DNA of 64,000 nucleotides from Microbacterium sufflavum. GTDB lineage: Bacteria; Actinomycetota; Actinomycetes; Actinomycetales; Microbacteriaceae. Positions within the stretch are counted from its first letter, which is position 1. Each line of letters starts with the position of its first letter. Below are positions 32,193 to 40,491 of the stretch, one piece after another. The notes beneath the pieces are model-generated. The model was not told the origin of the DNA. It searched no databases and saw nothing but the letters and a program-made list of their open reading frames with translations. The translations under genes and the position numbers were made by a program. The DNA lies in NCBI RefSeq assembly GCF_023091155.1, contig NZ_JAHWXK010000001.1, forward strand, positions 2,294,001-2,358,000, read 5' to 3'.

Positions 32193-35100
32193 CCGTGGCG
32201 GCGCCCGAGGTGGTGCTCTCGGCGACCGACATCGCCGCGGCGCTCGGCCTGCCCACGCCGACTCCCGCCCAGCAGGAGGTGATCGAGGCCCCGCTCGAGC
32301 CGGCGCTCGTGGTGGCCGGGGCGGGCAGCGGCAAGACCGAGACGATGTCGGCGCGCGTGGTGTGGCTCGTGGCGACGGGTCGAGTGCGGCGCGACGAGAT
32401 CCTCGGGCTGACCTTCACCCGCAAGGCCGCCGGCGAGCTGGCGGAGCGGATCGGTGCGCGTCTCGCCGTCGTCGACGAGTACGGCCGACGGGGACTGCTG
32501 CCGCACCTGCCCGCGATCGTCCGCAGCGACGCCCTCGACCGGGTGGCGGAGGCGGCGTCGGGACGGCAGCGCGACCTGGTGCGCGCCACGGTCCTCGACG
32601 ACCTCGCCCGTCGGTTCGACACGGGTTGGGACCCGGCAGCGTCGCGGACGGCGGAAGACCTGATGATCCGACCGCGCGTGTCGACGTACAACGCGTTCGC
32701 GGACGGGATCGTGCGCGAGCATGCGGCCCGGATCGGCCGTGATCCCGATGTCGCCATGCTCAGTCAGGCGGCGTCCTGGATGCTGGCGCGGGAGGTGGTG
32801 CTCCGCAGCGACCTTCCGCAGCTGGAGGAGATCGACTACGCGCTCGGCACGGTCATCGACGCGGTGCAGCGCTTGGCCGGTGACGCGCTGGACCACCGGG
32901 TCGACCTCGCGCTGGCCGAGCGCATCGCGGTGGAGCAGGCGCGCGCGTTCGAGCCGTACCGGAGCAACGCCGACGTCGAGAAGGCGGCGATCAACCTGCT
33001 GAGCCTGCCCACGCTCACCGCCCTGGTGCGCGAGTACATCGCGGAGAAGCAGCGCCGGGGGGTGCTGGACTTCGCGGATCAGGTCGGCGGCGCCTACGAC
33101 ATCGTGGAGTCGGCCCCTGATGTGCGGGCCGAACTGCGCGAGCAGCACCGCGTCGTGCTCCTCGACGAGTACCAGGACACCTCGGTCATCCAGACCCGCT
33201 TCCTCGCCGAGCTGTTCCGCGATACGGCCGTCATGGCGGTGGGCGACCCGCATCAGTCGATCTACGGCTGGCGCGGAGCCAGCGCCGACAACCTCTACGC
33301 GTTCTCCCGGTCGTTCGCGAGCGCGGGGGCGGTGCGCACGTACAGCCTGATGACGAGCTGGCGCAACGACCGGGGCATCCTCGACATCGCTAACCGGGTG
33401 CTGGAGCCGCTGCAGCGCCCCGGACTGGACGTGCCGCCGCTGGAGGCGCGTCCCGGAGCGGGTGACGGCGGCGTGGAGGTGCGCTTCCCGCTCACGGTCG
33501 ATGAGGAGGCGGCGGCGGTGGCGGACTGGTTCGTGCAGCGCCGCGCCGCACACGACGCGGGGGAGGGGGCGCGGGCCGGATCCCCGCACACGGGCGCGAT
33601 CCTGTTCCGCTCGAAGCGTCACATGCAGACGTTCGCAGCGGCGCTGGCGGCCCGAGGGGTGCCGCACCGCATTCTCGGGCTGGGCGGCCTGCTCGCCACG
33701 CCGGAGGTGGTCGACGTGGTGTCCACGCTGCGGGTCGTGCACGACCCCACCGCCGGTTCGGCCCTCATCCGGCTGCTGACCGGACCGCGTTTCGGGGTGG
33801 GAGTCGCCGACATGGCGGCGCTGTACGACCTCGGCCGCACGCTGGCCGAGCGCGACACGACGATGCTCCCGCTCCCGGACGAGGTGCGGGTGCGGCTGCG
33901 TTCGTCGCGCGGAGCGGACGAGGCCGTGTCGATCGTGGACGCGGTCGACGTGGTGCGCGCGGTGCGAGACGACTACCGCCTGCTCGAGGCCATCACCCCG
34001 GAGGGCAGGGCGCGGATCCGCGCCGCGGGGGAGATGCTGGAGCGGTTGCGCCGCGCGTCGTCGCAACCGATCCCCGAACTGATCCGTCTGATCGAGCTGG
34101 AGCTCCGCCTCGACATCGAGCTCGCCGCGAACGAGACCCGCGGACCGGCGCGGATCGCGGCGACGCAGTTGCGAGCCTTCGCCGACGAGGTCCGTGCGTT
34201 CCTCGCCGCCGACGACCGCGGCACGATCGGCAGCCTCCTCGCGTGGCTCGACAAGGCCGAGAGCACGGACGAACTGATGCCGCGCCCCGAGCCGCCGGAG
34301 CCGGGCGTGGTGCAGCTGCTCACGATCCACGGGTCCAAGGGGCTCGAATGGGATGCGGTGGCGGTAGTGCGACTCGTGGTGGACGAACTGCCCGGTCGCA
34401 TCGCCGACACGTCGGGCTGGTTCGGGTTCGGCGTGGTGCCGTTCGAGCTGCGCGGCGACCGTGACGCGCTGCCGAGGTTCACGTGGGACCCGGAGGACGC
34501 GGTGGGTGCCGAGACCGATCCGGTCAAGCGGCAGAAGCTCGCGCAGGCCTCGCTGTCGGGCGGCGCCACCCAGGCGAACCCTCAGGGCGGCGCACTCAAG
34601 CGCTTCAAGGACGCCTACCGCGAGTACCAGCGCCAGGAGGAGCGGCGCCTGGCGTATGTCGCGATCACCCGCGCCCGGAGCGACCTGCTGCTGACCGGGG
34701 CGCACTGGGCGGGGCAGAAGGCGCCGCGCACTCCGAGCCCGTATCTGCTGGAGGCGATCGAGGTGCGGGGCCTCGCGCCGATCGATGGCGTGGACCCCGA
34801 CGAGAACCCGTACGACGGTCCGGGTGCGACCCTGCACTGGCCGCTCGACCCACTCGGCGCACGGCGACCCGTGGTGATGCCTGCCGCGGCGGCGGTCGAG
34901 GAGGAGCTGCGATCGGGCACCGCGACCCCCACGCCCGAGCTGCAGCGACTGCTGGCGGAACGCGAGGCCCGCCAGCGGGGCACTGCGGCGGACGCTCCGA
35001 CCCGTGTCCCTGCGTCGCGCTTCAAGGACTACGTCACCGACTACGCGGGAACGCTCGCGTCGATCGTGCGCCCCATGCCGGAGCGTCCCTATCGGCAGAC

Positions 35101-35680
35101 GCGCCTGGGCACGCTGTTCCACGCCTGGGTCGAGCAGCGCTCCGAACTGGTGGGGGTCGGCTCCCGCGTCGATGAGGCGCTGTGGGAGCAGGACGAGGAC
35201 GAGCCGTTCGCCGACGCCGTGTTCGACGGCGCCGGCCCCGGCGCGGTGGCCGACGCCGCCGACCTCGCGGTGCTGCAGCGCACGTTCGAGCAGAGCGAGT
35301 GGGGGTCGTTGCAGCCCCTGGCGGTCGAGATCGAGATCGACTTCGCGCTCGGTGCGGGCGGGGAAGGGTACGAGGACGAGCGCGGACACATCGTGATCTG
35401 CAAACTCGATGCCGTGTACCGCCGCGCGGACCGTGGCGGCCGCATCGAGATCGTCGACTGGAAGACCGGTCGCGCGCCCCGGACGGCCGAGGAGCGGGAG
35501 GAGCGGATGCTGCAGCTCGCGCTGTACCGCCTCGCGTACCACCGGCGCTTCGGGGTGCCGCTCGACGAGATCGACGTGGCGCTGTACTACGTCGCAGACG
35601 ACCTCGTCATCCGCGGGGACCGGGTCTATTCGGAGGAGGAGCTCTTCCAGCGCTGGAGTGCCGCGCGCGCCGCCCGCTGA
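32189..35680 (+). CDS. adnB: AdnB-like helicase-nuclease subunit
   Basis: 1163 residues, GTG start overlapping the adnA stop (GTGA). Second AdnAB subunit with a full superfamily-1A motor: VVAGAGSGKTETM (about 42-54), LTFTRKAAGELAERI (Ia), VVLLDEYQDTSVIQ (II), AVGDPHQSIYGWRGA (III), TSWRND (IV), LLTIHGSKGLEWDAVAVVRL (V) and RRLAYVAITRARSDLLLTG (VI). The RecB-like nuclease domain at the C-terminus contains LGTLFHAWVEQ, KLDAVYRR, IEIVDWKTGRAP and LQLALYRLAYHRRF. Probably the lead motor and 5'-strand nuclease of the complex, by analogy with mycobacterial AdnB. Its last 55 bases overlap the opposing phosphotransferase-fold gene. Confidence 0.92.
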   Translation: MTVAAPEVVLSATDIAAALGLPTPTPAQQEVIEAPLEPALVVAGAGSGKTETMSARVVWLVATGRVRRDEILGLTFTRKAAGELAERIGARLAVVDEYGRRGLLPHLPAIVRSDALDRVAEAASGRQRDLVRATVLDDLARRFDTGWDPAASRTAEDLMIRPRVSTYNAFADGIVREHAARIGRDPDVAMLSQAASWMLAREVVLRSDLPQLEEIDYALGTVIDAVQRLAGDALDHRVDLALAERIAVEQARAFEPYRSNADVEKAAINLLSLPTLTALVREYIAEKQRRGVLDFADQVGGAYDIVESAPDVRAELREQHRVVLLDEYQDTSVIQTRFLAELFRDTAVMAVGDPHQSIYGWRGASADNLYAFSRSFASAGAVRTYSLMTSWRNDRGILDIANRVLEPLQRPGLDVPPLEARPGAGDGGVEVRFPLTVDEEAAAVADWFVQRRAAHDAGEGARAGSPHTGAILFRSKRHMQTFAAALAARGVPHRILGLGGLLATPEVVDVVSTLRVVHDPTAGSALIRLLTGPRFGVGVADMAALYDLGRTLAERDTTMLPLPDEVRVRLRSSRGADEAVSIVDAVDVVRAVRDDYRLLEAITPEGRARIRAAGEMLERLRRASSQPIPELIRLIELELRLDIELAANETRGPARIAATQLRAFADEVRAFLAADDRGTIGSLLAWLDKAESTDELMPRPEPPEPGVVQLLTIHGSKGLEWDAVAVVRLVVDELPGRIADTSGWFGFGVVPFELRGDRDALPRFTWDPEDAVGAETDPVKRQKLAQASLSGGATQANPQGGALKRFKDAYREYQRQEERRLAYVAITRARSDLLLTGAHWAGQKAPRTPSPYLLEAIEVRGLAPIDGVDPDENPYDGPGATLHWPLDPLGARRPVVMPAAAAVEEELRSGTATPTPELQRLLAEREARQRGTAADAPTRVPASRFKDYVTDYAGTLASIVRPMPERPYRQTRLGTLFHAWVEQRSELVGVGSRVDEALWEQDEDEPFADAVFDGAGPGAVADAADLAVLQRTFEQSEWGSLQPLAVEIEIDFALGAGGEGYEDERGHIVICKLDAVYRRADRGGRIEIVDWKTGRAPRTAEEREERMLQLALYRLAYHRRFGVPLDEIDVALYYVADDLVIRGDRVYSEEELFQRWSAARAAR

Positions 35681-37005
35681 GCCTCTTCGGAGTCGTCCCC
35701 GTCGTCCGCGCCTCCGTCGTGGCCGCCCGCGGTGGGCGCCGCGTCGACGTCACGCGAGCCGTGCGTCCCCGCGAACCCGGAGCGCACGCCGGAGAGGTCC
35801 TCGGTGTCGAGCTCGACCGCGCTGAAGCGCGGGGCGTCGCCCGTCGGAGCCTCGGCGTCGCTCCGCGTCGCACGACTCCACGGCCTGGGCGCGTCCGCTT
35901 CTACCGGAGTGAAGCCGGGCTCCTCGTCGTCCCGCGCCTCGGCGTCCGCGACCCACAGGTCGTCGGGGTTGTAGGCGTCGGTCTGCATGGACGTGTCGAC
36001 CTCGGGCGCGCGGGCGACCGGGACCCGGTCGAGTGCCTCCATCGCGGAGTCCACGCCGCTGCGGCGCTCGGCGGTCGCGATCCCGCGGTCGTTCAGGCCC
36101 TCCGCGAGAGCGGTGAGCAGTGCGGCGGCGTCGTCGACGATGTCGGGGCGGTGCAGCGCGTCGCCGTGAACCAGCCAGCGCGCGAACTCGAGCTCGGCGA
36201 GCAGCCGGGCACGGGCGTCGAGCCCGGCGTCGGGGCCACGGTCGACGGTGCGGGCATAGGCAGCCTGCACATCGGTGGCGGCCTCCGGCGCGGCCGACAG
36301 CCAGGAGAGGTCGACCGCGGGGTCGCCCACCGCGAGCCCGTGCCAGCCCACGAGCCCGGTGACCCGGGGGCCCTCGTGCGGGTCGTCGTCGAACAGGAAG
36401 GAGGTCGCCTGCACCCCGCCGAGGACGACGGTGGACTCGAAGCGCCACAGCTCGTCGTCCGCGATCGCGTCGCGCCAGCGCACGGTGAGCCGCGCGGGGA
36501 CGCGGCCGGTGGCGGCGGCGGTGTCGACGAGTCGTTCGAGCTCGGCGCGGCTCTCGTCGGCGCTGCGCGTGGGGAGCCCCGCTCCGCGGACGACGGAGGT
36601 GGGCATGCCGTGCACGGCGGCGATCGCGGCGCCCATCGACTCGGCGGCACCGCGGCCGGCGGGCACCATCGGCGCCTCGATCTGGAAGCCGGGCAGCAGC
36701 TCGGTCACCAGCGCACGTCCGTCACCCAGGCGTGTCTCGCCCACGTACGCCGGGGCACGGAAGGGCAGCATCGCGCGGGCGCCGTCGGTGAGCGCGCGCA
36801 AGGCGATGGCTTCGGCCGCGAGCTCGCGCGCCGCATCGTCGTCGTCGGCCACGCGGATCGCCAGTTCCCTGCCGTCGGCGAGAGAGGCGACGGCGGAGTC
36901 GAAGCGGCCGTCGCCGTCGGCGGTGAGCGCTCGGGTGCCCGTGACCTCAGCGCCGGGAAGTGCGGCCGTCACCGCCGCGGCTAGAGTGAATGGAGAGCGT
37001 CCCAT
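35626..37005 (-). CDS. APH-fold protein lacking kinase catalytic motifs
   Basis: 459 residues from the ATG at 37005. The order of segments follows the APH kinase fold (AIRVADDDDAARELAAEAIALRAL; YVGETRLGDGRALVTELLPGFQIEAP; then VGDPAVDLSWLSAAP, the end of the DxD-loop region). However, the Brenner HxDxxxxN loop is replaced by STVVLGGVQATSFLF, and the metal Asp preceding GDPAVDL is a Gly (LVGWHGLAVGDPAVDL). The final 130 residues are acidic and disordered. It is therefore probably a non-catalytic pseudokinase, although proteins of this family are usually annotated as phosphotransferases. It overlaps the adnB end by 55 bases and is divergent from nudC. TACCCT box 6 bases before the ATG. Confidence 0.75.
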   Translation of the reverse strand: MGRSPFTLAAAVTAALPGAEVTGTRALTADGDGRFDSAVASLADGRELAIRVADDDDAARELAAEAIALRALTDGARAMLPFRAPAYVGETRLGDGRALVTELLPGFQIEAPMVPAGRGAAESMGAAIAAVHGMPTSVVRGAGLPTRSADESRAELERLVDTAAATGRVPARLTVRWRDAIADDELWRFESTVVLGGVQATSFLFDDDPHEGPRVTGLVGWHGLAVGDPAVDLSWLSAAPEAATDVQAAYARTVDRGPDAGLDARARLLAELEFARWLVHGDALHRPDIVDDAAALLTALAEGLNDRGIATAERRSGVDSAMEALDRVPVARAPEVDTSMQTDAYNPDDLWVADAEARDDEEPGFTPVEADAPRPWSRATRSDAEAPTGDAPRFSAVELDTEDLSGVRSGFAGTHGSRDVDAAPTAGGHDGGADDGDDSEEAQRAARAALQRWKSSSSE

Positions 37006-37011
37006 GCCCCC

Positions 37012-37017
37012 AGGGTA
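37012..37017 (-). promoter_or_regulatory. -10 box of leaderless promoter for the APH-fold gene
   Basis: On the minus strand TACCCT ends 6 bases before the ATG at 37005. Confidence 0.5.
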
Positions 37018-37069
37018 GGTGGGCTCAGGGGCGGTCCCGCCTCCGCCACGCCCGTGAAAGGGGGAGTCG

Positions 37070-37951
37070 ATGAGCATTCCGCGTCCGTTCTTCGACCGCG
37101 CAGCGGAGCTCCGTGAGGAGCCCGGCGTGATCGACCGTCTGCGCAGCGAGGCCGAGACCGGGGTGATCGTCGTGCGCGAGGGCCGCGTGCGCGTGGTCGA
37201 CTCAACGCTCGTCCGCGTCGCGCCCGACGCCGTGGGGGAGGCGACCTGGGCGCTGCTCGGCCGCGACGCCGACGGCGCGGTGCTGCTCCTGGCCGCCGCG
37301 CCGCCGGAGACCGACGCCGTCGACGCCGCTCCGGACGAGATCTGGCTCGGGCTGCGCGACCTGGGCGGTCGCATCGACGCCGGCGAGTCGGAGGTGCTGG
37401 TGGAAGCTGTCGCGCTCGCCGGCTGGTTGCGCGACGCGCCGTTCTGCCCGACCTGCGGCGGCGGTACCGAGCTGCGTCAGGCCGGCTGGTCGCGCCGCTG
37501 CCTGGTGTGCGGGCGCGAGCACTTCCCCCGGACGGATCCCGCGGTGATCGTCGCGGTCGAGAGCGCCGACGGTGAGCGGCTGCTGCTCGGGGCGAACGCC
37601 AACTGGGGCGGCCGCATGTACTCGTGCTTCGCGGGCTTCACGGAGGCGGGCGAGTCGCTCGAGTCCACGGTGCACCGGGAGATCGAGGAGGAGTCGGGGG
37701 TGCGTCTCTCCGACGTGCGGTACGTCTCCTCGCAGGCGTGGCCGTTCCCCCGCTCGCTCATGGTCGGATTCCGGGCCGTCGTCGAGGACGAGGCGGCCGC
37801 CCGCGCGGACGGCGAGGAGATCATCGACGTGCGCTGGTTCACGCGCGACGAGATCGGTTCCGCGCTCGCGGGGGAGGGGCCGGTCGGTCTCCCCGGCCCC
37901 GCGTCGATCGCGCGCGCCCTGATCGTGCAGTGGTACGAGGAGCGCGCGTGA
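37070..37951 (+). CDS. nudC: NADH/NAD+ pyrophosphatase
   Basis: 293 residues. Hydrolyses NADH/NAD+ to NMN(H) and AMP and can decap NAD-RNA. A zinc ribbon (CPTCGGGTELRQAGWSRRCLVCGREHFPR, about 125-152) is followed by the Nudix box GFTEAGESLESTVHREIEEESG and the NADH-specific motif SQAWPFPRS (about 225). The canonical motif is SQPWPFP; here Pro is replaced by Ala, a minor change. AAAGGGGGAG precedes ATG 37070. The stop overlaps uvrD2 by 4 bases, and the nudC-uvrD2 pairing is conserved in actinobacteria. Confidence 0.95.
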   Translation: MSIPRPFFDRAAELREEPGVIDRLRSEAETGVIVVREGRVRVVDSTLVRVAPDAVGEATWALLGRDADGAVLLLAAAPPETDAVDAAPDEIWLGLRDLGGRIDAGESEVLVEAVALAGWLRDAPFCPTCGGGTELRQAGWSRRCLVCGREHFPRTDPAVIVAVESADGERLLLGANANWGGRMYSCFAGFTEAGESLESTVHREIEEESGVRLSDVRYVSSQAWPFPRSLMVGFRAVVEDEAAARADGEEIIDVRWFTRDEIGSALAGEGPVGLPGPASIARALIVQWYEERA

Positions 37952-39669
37952 GCGCACTCGACGCCCTGGACGAGCGGCAGCGGGCAGCGGCCTCCGTCCT
38001 GCGGGGCCCCGTCGCCGTGCTCGCGGGGGCCGGGACGGGTAAGACCCGTGTGATCACGCACCGCATCGCCCACGGCGTCGACACCGGCGCGTACTCGCCG
38101 TCGCGCGTGATGGCGGTGACGTTCACGGCGAAGGCGGCCGGCGAGCTGCGCGGACGCCTTCGTGCCCTGGGCGTGGAGGGCGTCGCTGCTCGCACGTTCC
38201 ATGCGGCGGCGCTCGCGCAGTTGAACTTCTTCTGGCCCACGCTGGCTGGCTCGCCCGCGCCGTCGATCATCGACAACAAGGTGCGCATGCTCGGGCAGGC
38301 GGCCGACGCGCTGCGCCTGCGACCGAGCACGGCGACCCTGCGCGACATCGCCTCCGAGATCGAGTGGCGCAAGGTGTCGATGCTGTCGATCGACCGGTAC
38401 GCGGAGCTCGGCCGACCCGTCAGCGGGATCGACGCGGGACAGCTCGTCGAGCTGATGCGCGGCTACGAGGCGCTGAAGGACGAGCGGCATCAGCTCGACT
38501 TCGAGGATGTGCTGCTCGCGTGCGCCGGGATGCTCGAGGCGGAGCCGCGGGTCGCGGCCTCGGTGCACGAGCAGTACCGCCACTTCACGGTCGACGAGTT
38601 CCAGGACGTCTCCCCGTTGCAGAACCGACTGCTCGAGCTGTGGCTGGGCGACCGCCGCGATATCTGCGTGGTGGGCGACGCAAGCCAGACGATCTACTCC
38701 TTCGCGGGCGCCGAGCAGCGGTTCCTGCTCGAGTTCGAGCGCCGCCACCCGGATGCCACGGTCGTGCGACTGGAGACCAACTACCGGTCGCAGGAGCCCA
38801 TCCTGACGGCGGCCAATACGTTGATGCGGGGTCGACCCGGCGCACTCGAGCTCGTCCCGGCCCGCGAGCAGTTCACTGCGGACGCCCCGACCGTCACGGC
38901 GTACGACTCGGAGTCCGACGAGGCGGCGGGCATCGCGGCCGGTGTCGCTGCCCGGATCGCGGCCGGGGCCTCGCCCGCCGAGATCGCGGTGCTGTACCGC
39001 GCCCACGCCCAGTCGGCCGTGCTGCAGCAGGCGCTCGCCGCGGAGGGTATCGCCACCTCGGTGCTCGGCGGCACCCGGTTCTTCGCGATGCCGGAGGTGC
39101 GGCAGGCGACCCTCGCACTGCGGGCCGCGGCCGTGGCCCCGACCGAGCATGGCTTCCTGCCCGGTGTCCGCCGCGTGCTGAAGGAGCTGGGTCTGACGGA
39201 GGAGCCGCCCGCCGCGGGTGGTGCGCAGCGCGACGGCTGGGAGGCGCGCCGGGCGATCCTGCGCCTGGCGGAGGAGGCGGGACCCGACGAGACGCTGCGG
39301 TCGTTCAGTGACGCGCTGATGGCGCGGGCGAAGGACCAGCACGAGCCGACGCTGCGCACCGTGACCCTGTCCACGCTGCACGCGGCGAAGGGCCTCGAGT
39401 GGCCGCACGTATACCTCGCGGGCTGGGCGGAGGGCGCGCTGCCGATCTCCTACGCCACGACGTTCGAGGCGATCGACGAGGAGAGGCGGCTGGCGTATGT
39501 GGGCGTCACGCGGGCCGCGCGAACGCTGGAGATCTCCTGGTCGCGATCGGCAGGTCGAGGGGAGCGGGCACCGTCGCGGTTCCTGGCCGAGATGGGGACG
39601 ACGGCTCGCGGCACAGGCATTCTGCGCGAAACGACACCGAACGCCACACGCGCCGCCCGTCGGCGCTGA
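37948..39669 (+). CDS. uvrD2: UvrD2-like DNA helicase without HRDC domain
   Basis: 573 residues, GTG start overlapping the nudC stop. SF1A 3'-5' helicase motifs: VLAGAGTGKTRVIT (about 24-37), VTFTAKAAGELRGRL, FTVDEFQDVSPLQNRLLEL, VVGDASQTIYSFAGA, LETNYRSQEPIL, STLHAAKGLEWPHVYLAGWAEGALP and RRLAYVGVTRAARTLEISW. Mycobacterial UvrD2 continues for about 120 more residues with a Cys linker and an HRDC domain; here the chain ends about 40 residues after motif VI with a basic tail. The last 164 bases overlap the convergent ThiF-like gene. Confidence 0.88.
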   Translation: MSALDALDERQRAAASVLRGPVAVLAGAGTGKTRVITHRIAHGVDTGAYSPSRVMAVTFTAKAAGELRGRLRALGVEGVAARTFHAAALAQLNFFWPTLAGSPAPSIIDNKVRMLGQAADALRLRPSTATLRDIASEIEWRKVSMLSIDRYAELGRPVSGIDAGQLVELMRGYEALKDERHQLDFEDVLLACAGMLEAEPRVAASVHEQYRHFTVDEFQDVSPLQNRLLELWLGDRRDICVVGDASQTIYSFAGAEQRFLLEFERRHPDATVVRLETNYRSQEPILTAANTLMRGRPGALELVPAREQFTADAPTVTAYDSESDEAAGIAAGVAARIAAGASPAEIAVLYRAHAQSAVLQQALAAEGIATSVLGGTRFFAMPEVRQATLALRAAAVAPTEHGFLPGVRRVLKELGLTEEPPAAGGAQRDGWEARRAILRLAEEAGPDETLRSFSDALMARAKDQHEPTLRTVTLSTLHAAKGLEWPHVYLAGWAEGALPISYATTFEAIDEERRLAYVGVTRAARTLEISWSRSAGRGERAPSRFLAEMGTTARGTGILRETTPNATRAARRR

Positions 39670-40366
39670 CCCGCACGAGCCGGGCGGGGTCGGACGAGGC
39701 GAGCAGGACGGCCGTGAGTCGAGCGGCTTCGCCGACTCGCGACGCGGGGATGCGCCCGGGGTCGCGCCCGATCAACTGACTGTGCACGAGGGGCCACGCG
39801 GGGTCGCGCTCGGTGTCCTCGATGTCGCGGCAGCTGAGACACGGCGTCTCGCCAGGAATCACCAGCGGGCCCACGGTCACGCGTCCCGGCTCGAAGGCCA
39901 GGGGCAGGTGCGGGCGGTCCTCGCGCAGGTGCACGGCGAACTGCACGGCCGCTGCCGCTCCCGGTACCAGCACGACCGCGACGGCATCCGCCTGATCCGG
40001 AGCGCCCGCCGGAACGCCTTCGTCGGCCAGGGCCTCCCGCAGTCGTCCTTCGGCCCGCGGATCCGTGAGACCGAGGCTGCTCGTCCAGACGGCCCGGAGG
40101 GGGGACGGGTCGTCGGTGAGTGCGGGGTCGACGAGGGCGAGCAGCCGTCGGGCGTCGTCCCAGGGGGCGCCCGCCGCATGGGCGATCACGTCGAACGCGC
40201 TGCGCCGGAATCCGCGGCGCATACGGCTGAGGAGCGGCTCCACCCAGGACTGCTCCGCGGGAAGGCGGAGGGTCCCGTCGTCGCCGAGTTGCAGCGTGGT
40301 GGCGTCGCGCCACAGCAGCGGTCGCGCCGGGTCGAGGCGGGTGAGGGTGGGCGGGGTGAGTGGCAT
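39506..40366 (-). CDS. ThiF/TOMM cyclodehydratase-like protein
   Basis: 286 residues from ATG 40366, 7 bases after a GAGAAT box. The N-terminus (LDPARPLLWRDATTLQLGDDGTLRLP) looks like the RRE-type leader-binding winged helix of TOMM cyclodehydratase C proteins. The middle matches an E1/ThiF-like alpha/beta region, and a zinc site is suggested by ETPCLSCRDIEDTERDPAWP and the distal ECLC. No YcaO partner or precursor peptide is nearby, and no ATP-binding GxGxxG is evident, so it is not a standard bacteriocin enzyme. A similar gene next to uvrD2 is common in actinobacteria. The distal CxC (39611-39619) lies inside the antisense overlap with uvrD2. Confidence 0.65.
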   Translation of the reverse strand: MPLTPPTLTRLDPARPLLWRDATTLQLGDDGTLRLPAEQSWVEPLLSRMRRGFRRSAFDVIAHAAGAPWDDARRLLALVDPALTDDPSPLRAVWTSSLGLTDPRAEGRLREALADEGVPAGAPDQADAVAVVLVPGAAAAVQFAVHLREDRPHLPLAFEPGRVTVGPLVIPGETPCLSCRDIEDTERDPAWPLVHSQLIGRDPGRIPASRVGEAARLTAVLLASSDPARLVRVSADGRRVWRSVSFRAECLCREPSSPSRPGTATVPAPLDLPIATRRSPAFARPA

Positions 40367-40373
40367 CCGTCCG

Positions 40374-40379
40374 ATTCTC
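40374..40379 (-). promoter_or_regulatory. -10 box for the ThiF-like gene
   Basis: On the minus strand GAGAAT ends 7 bases before the ATG at 40366. Confidence 0.4.
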
Positions 40380-40491
40380 GTGCGGACCGTCCGTGCGCGG
40401 AGAGCACGCGTGCGCATCGGTGGACAACTCGGGCGGGTGCCCGCGCTCGGGGAGGAGGAGTGCCGCGACGGTCGCGCCACGGCGGGCGGGC

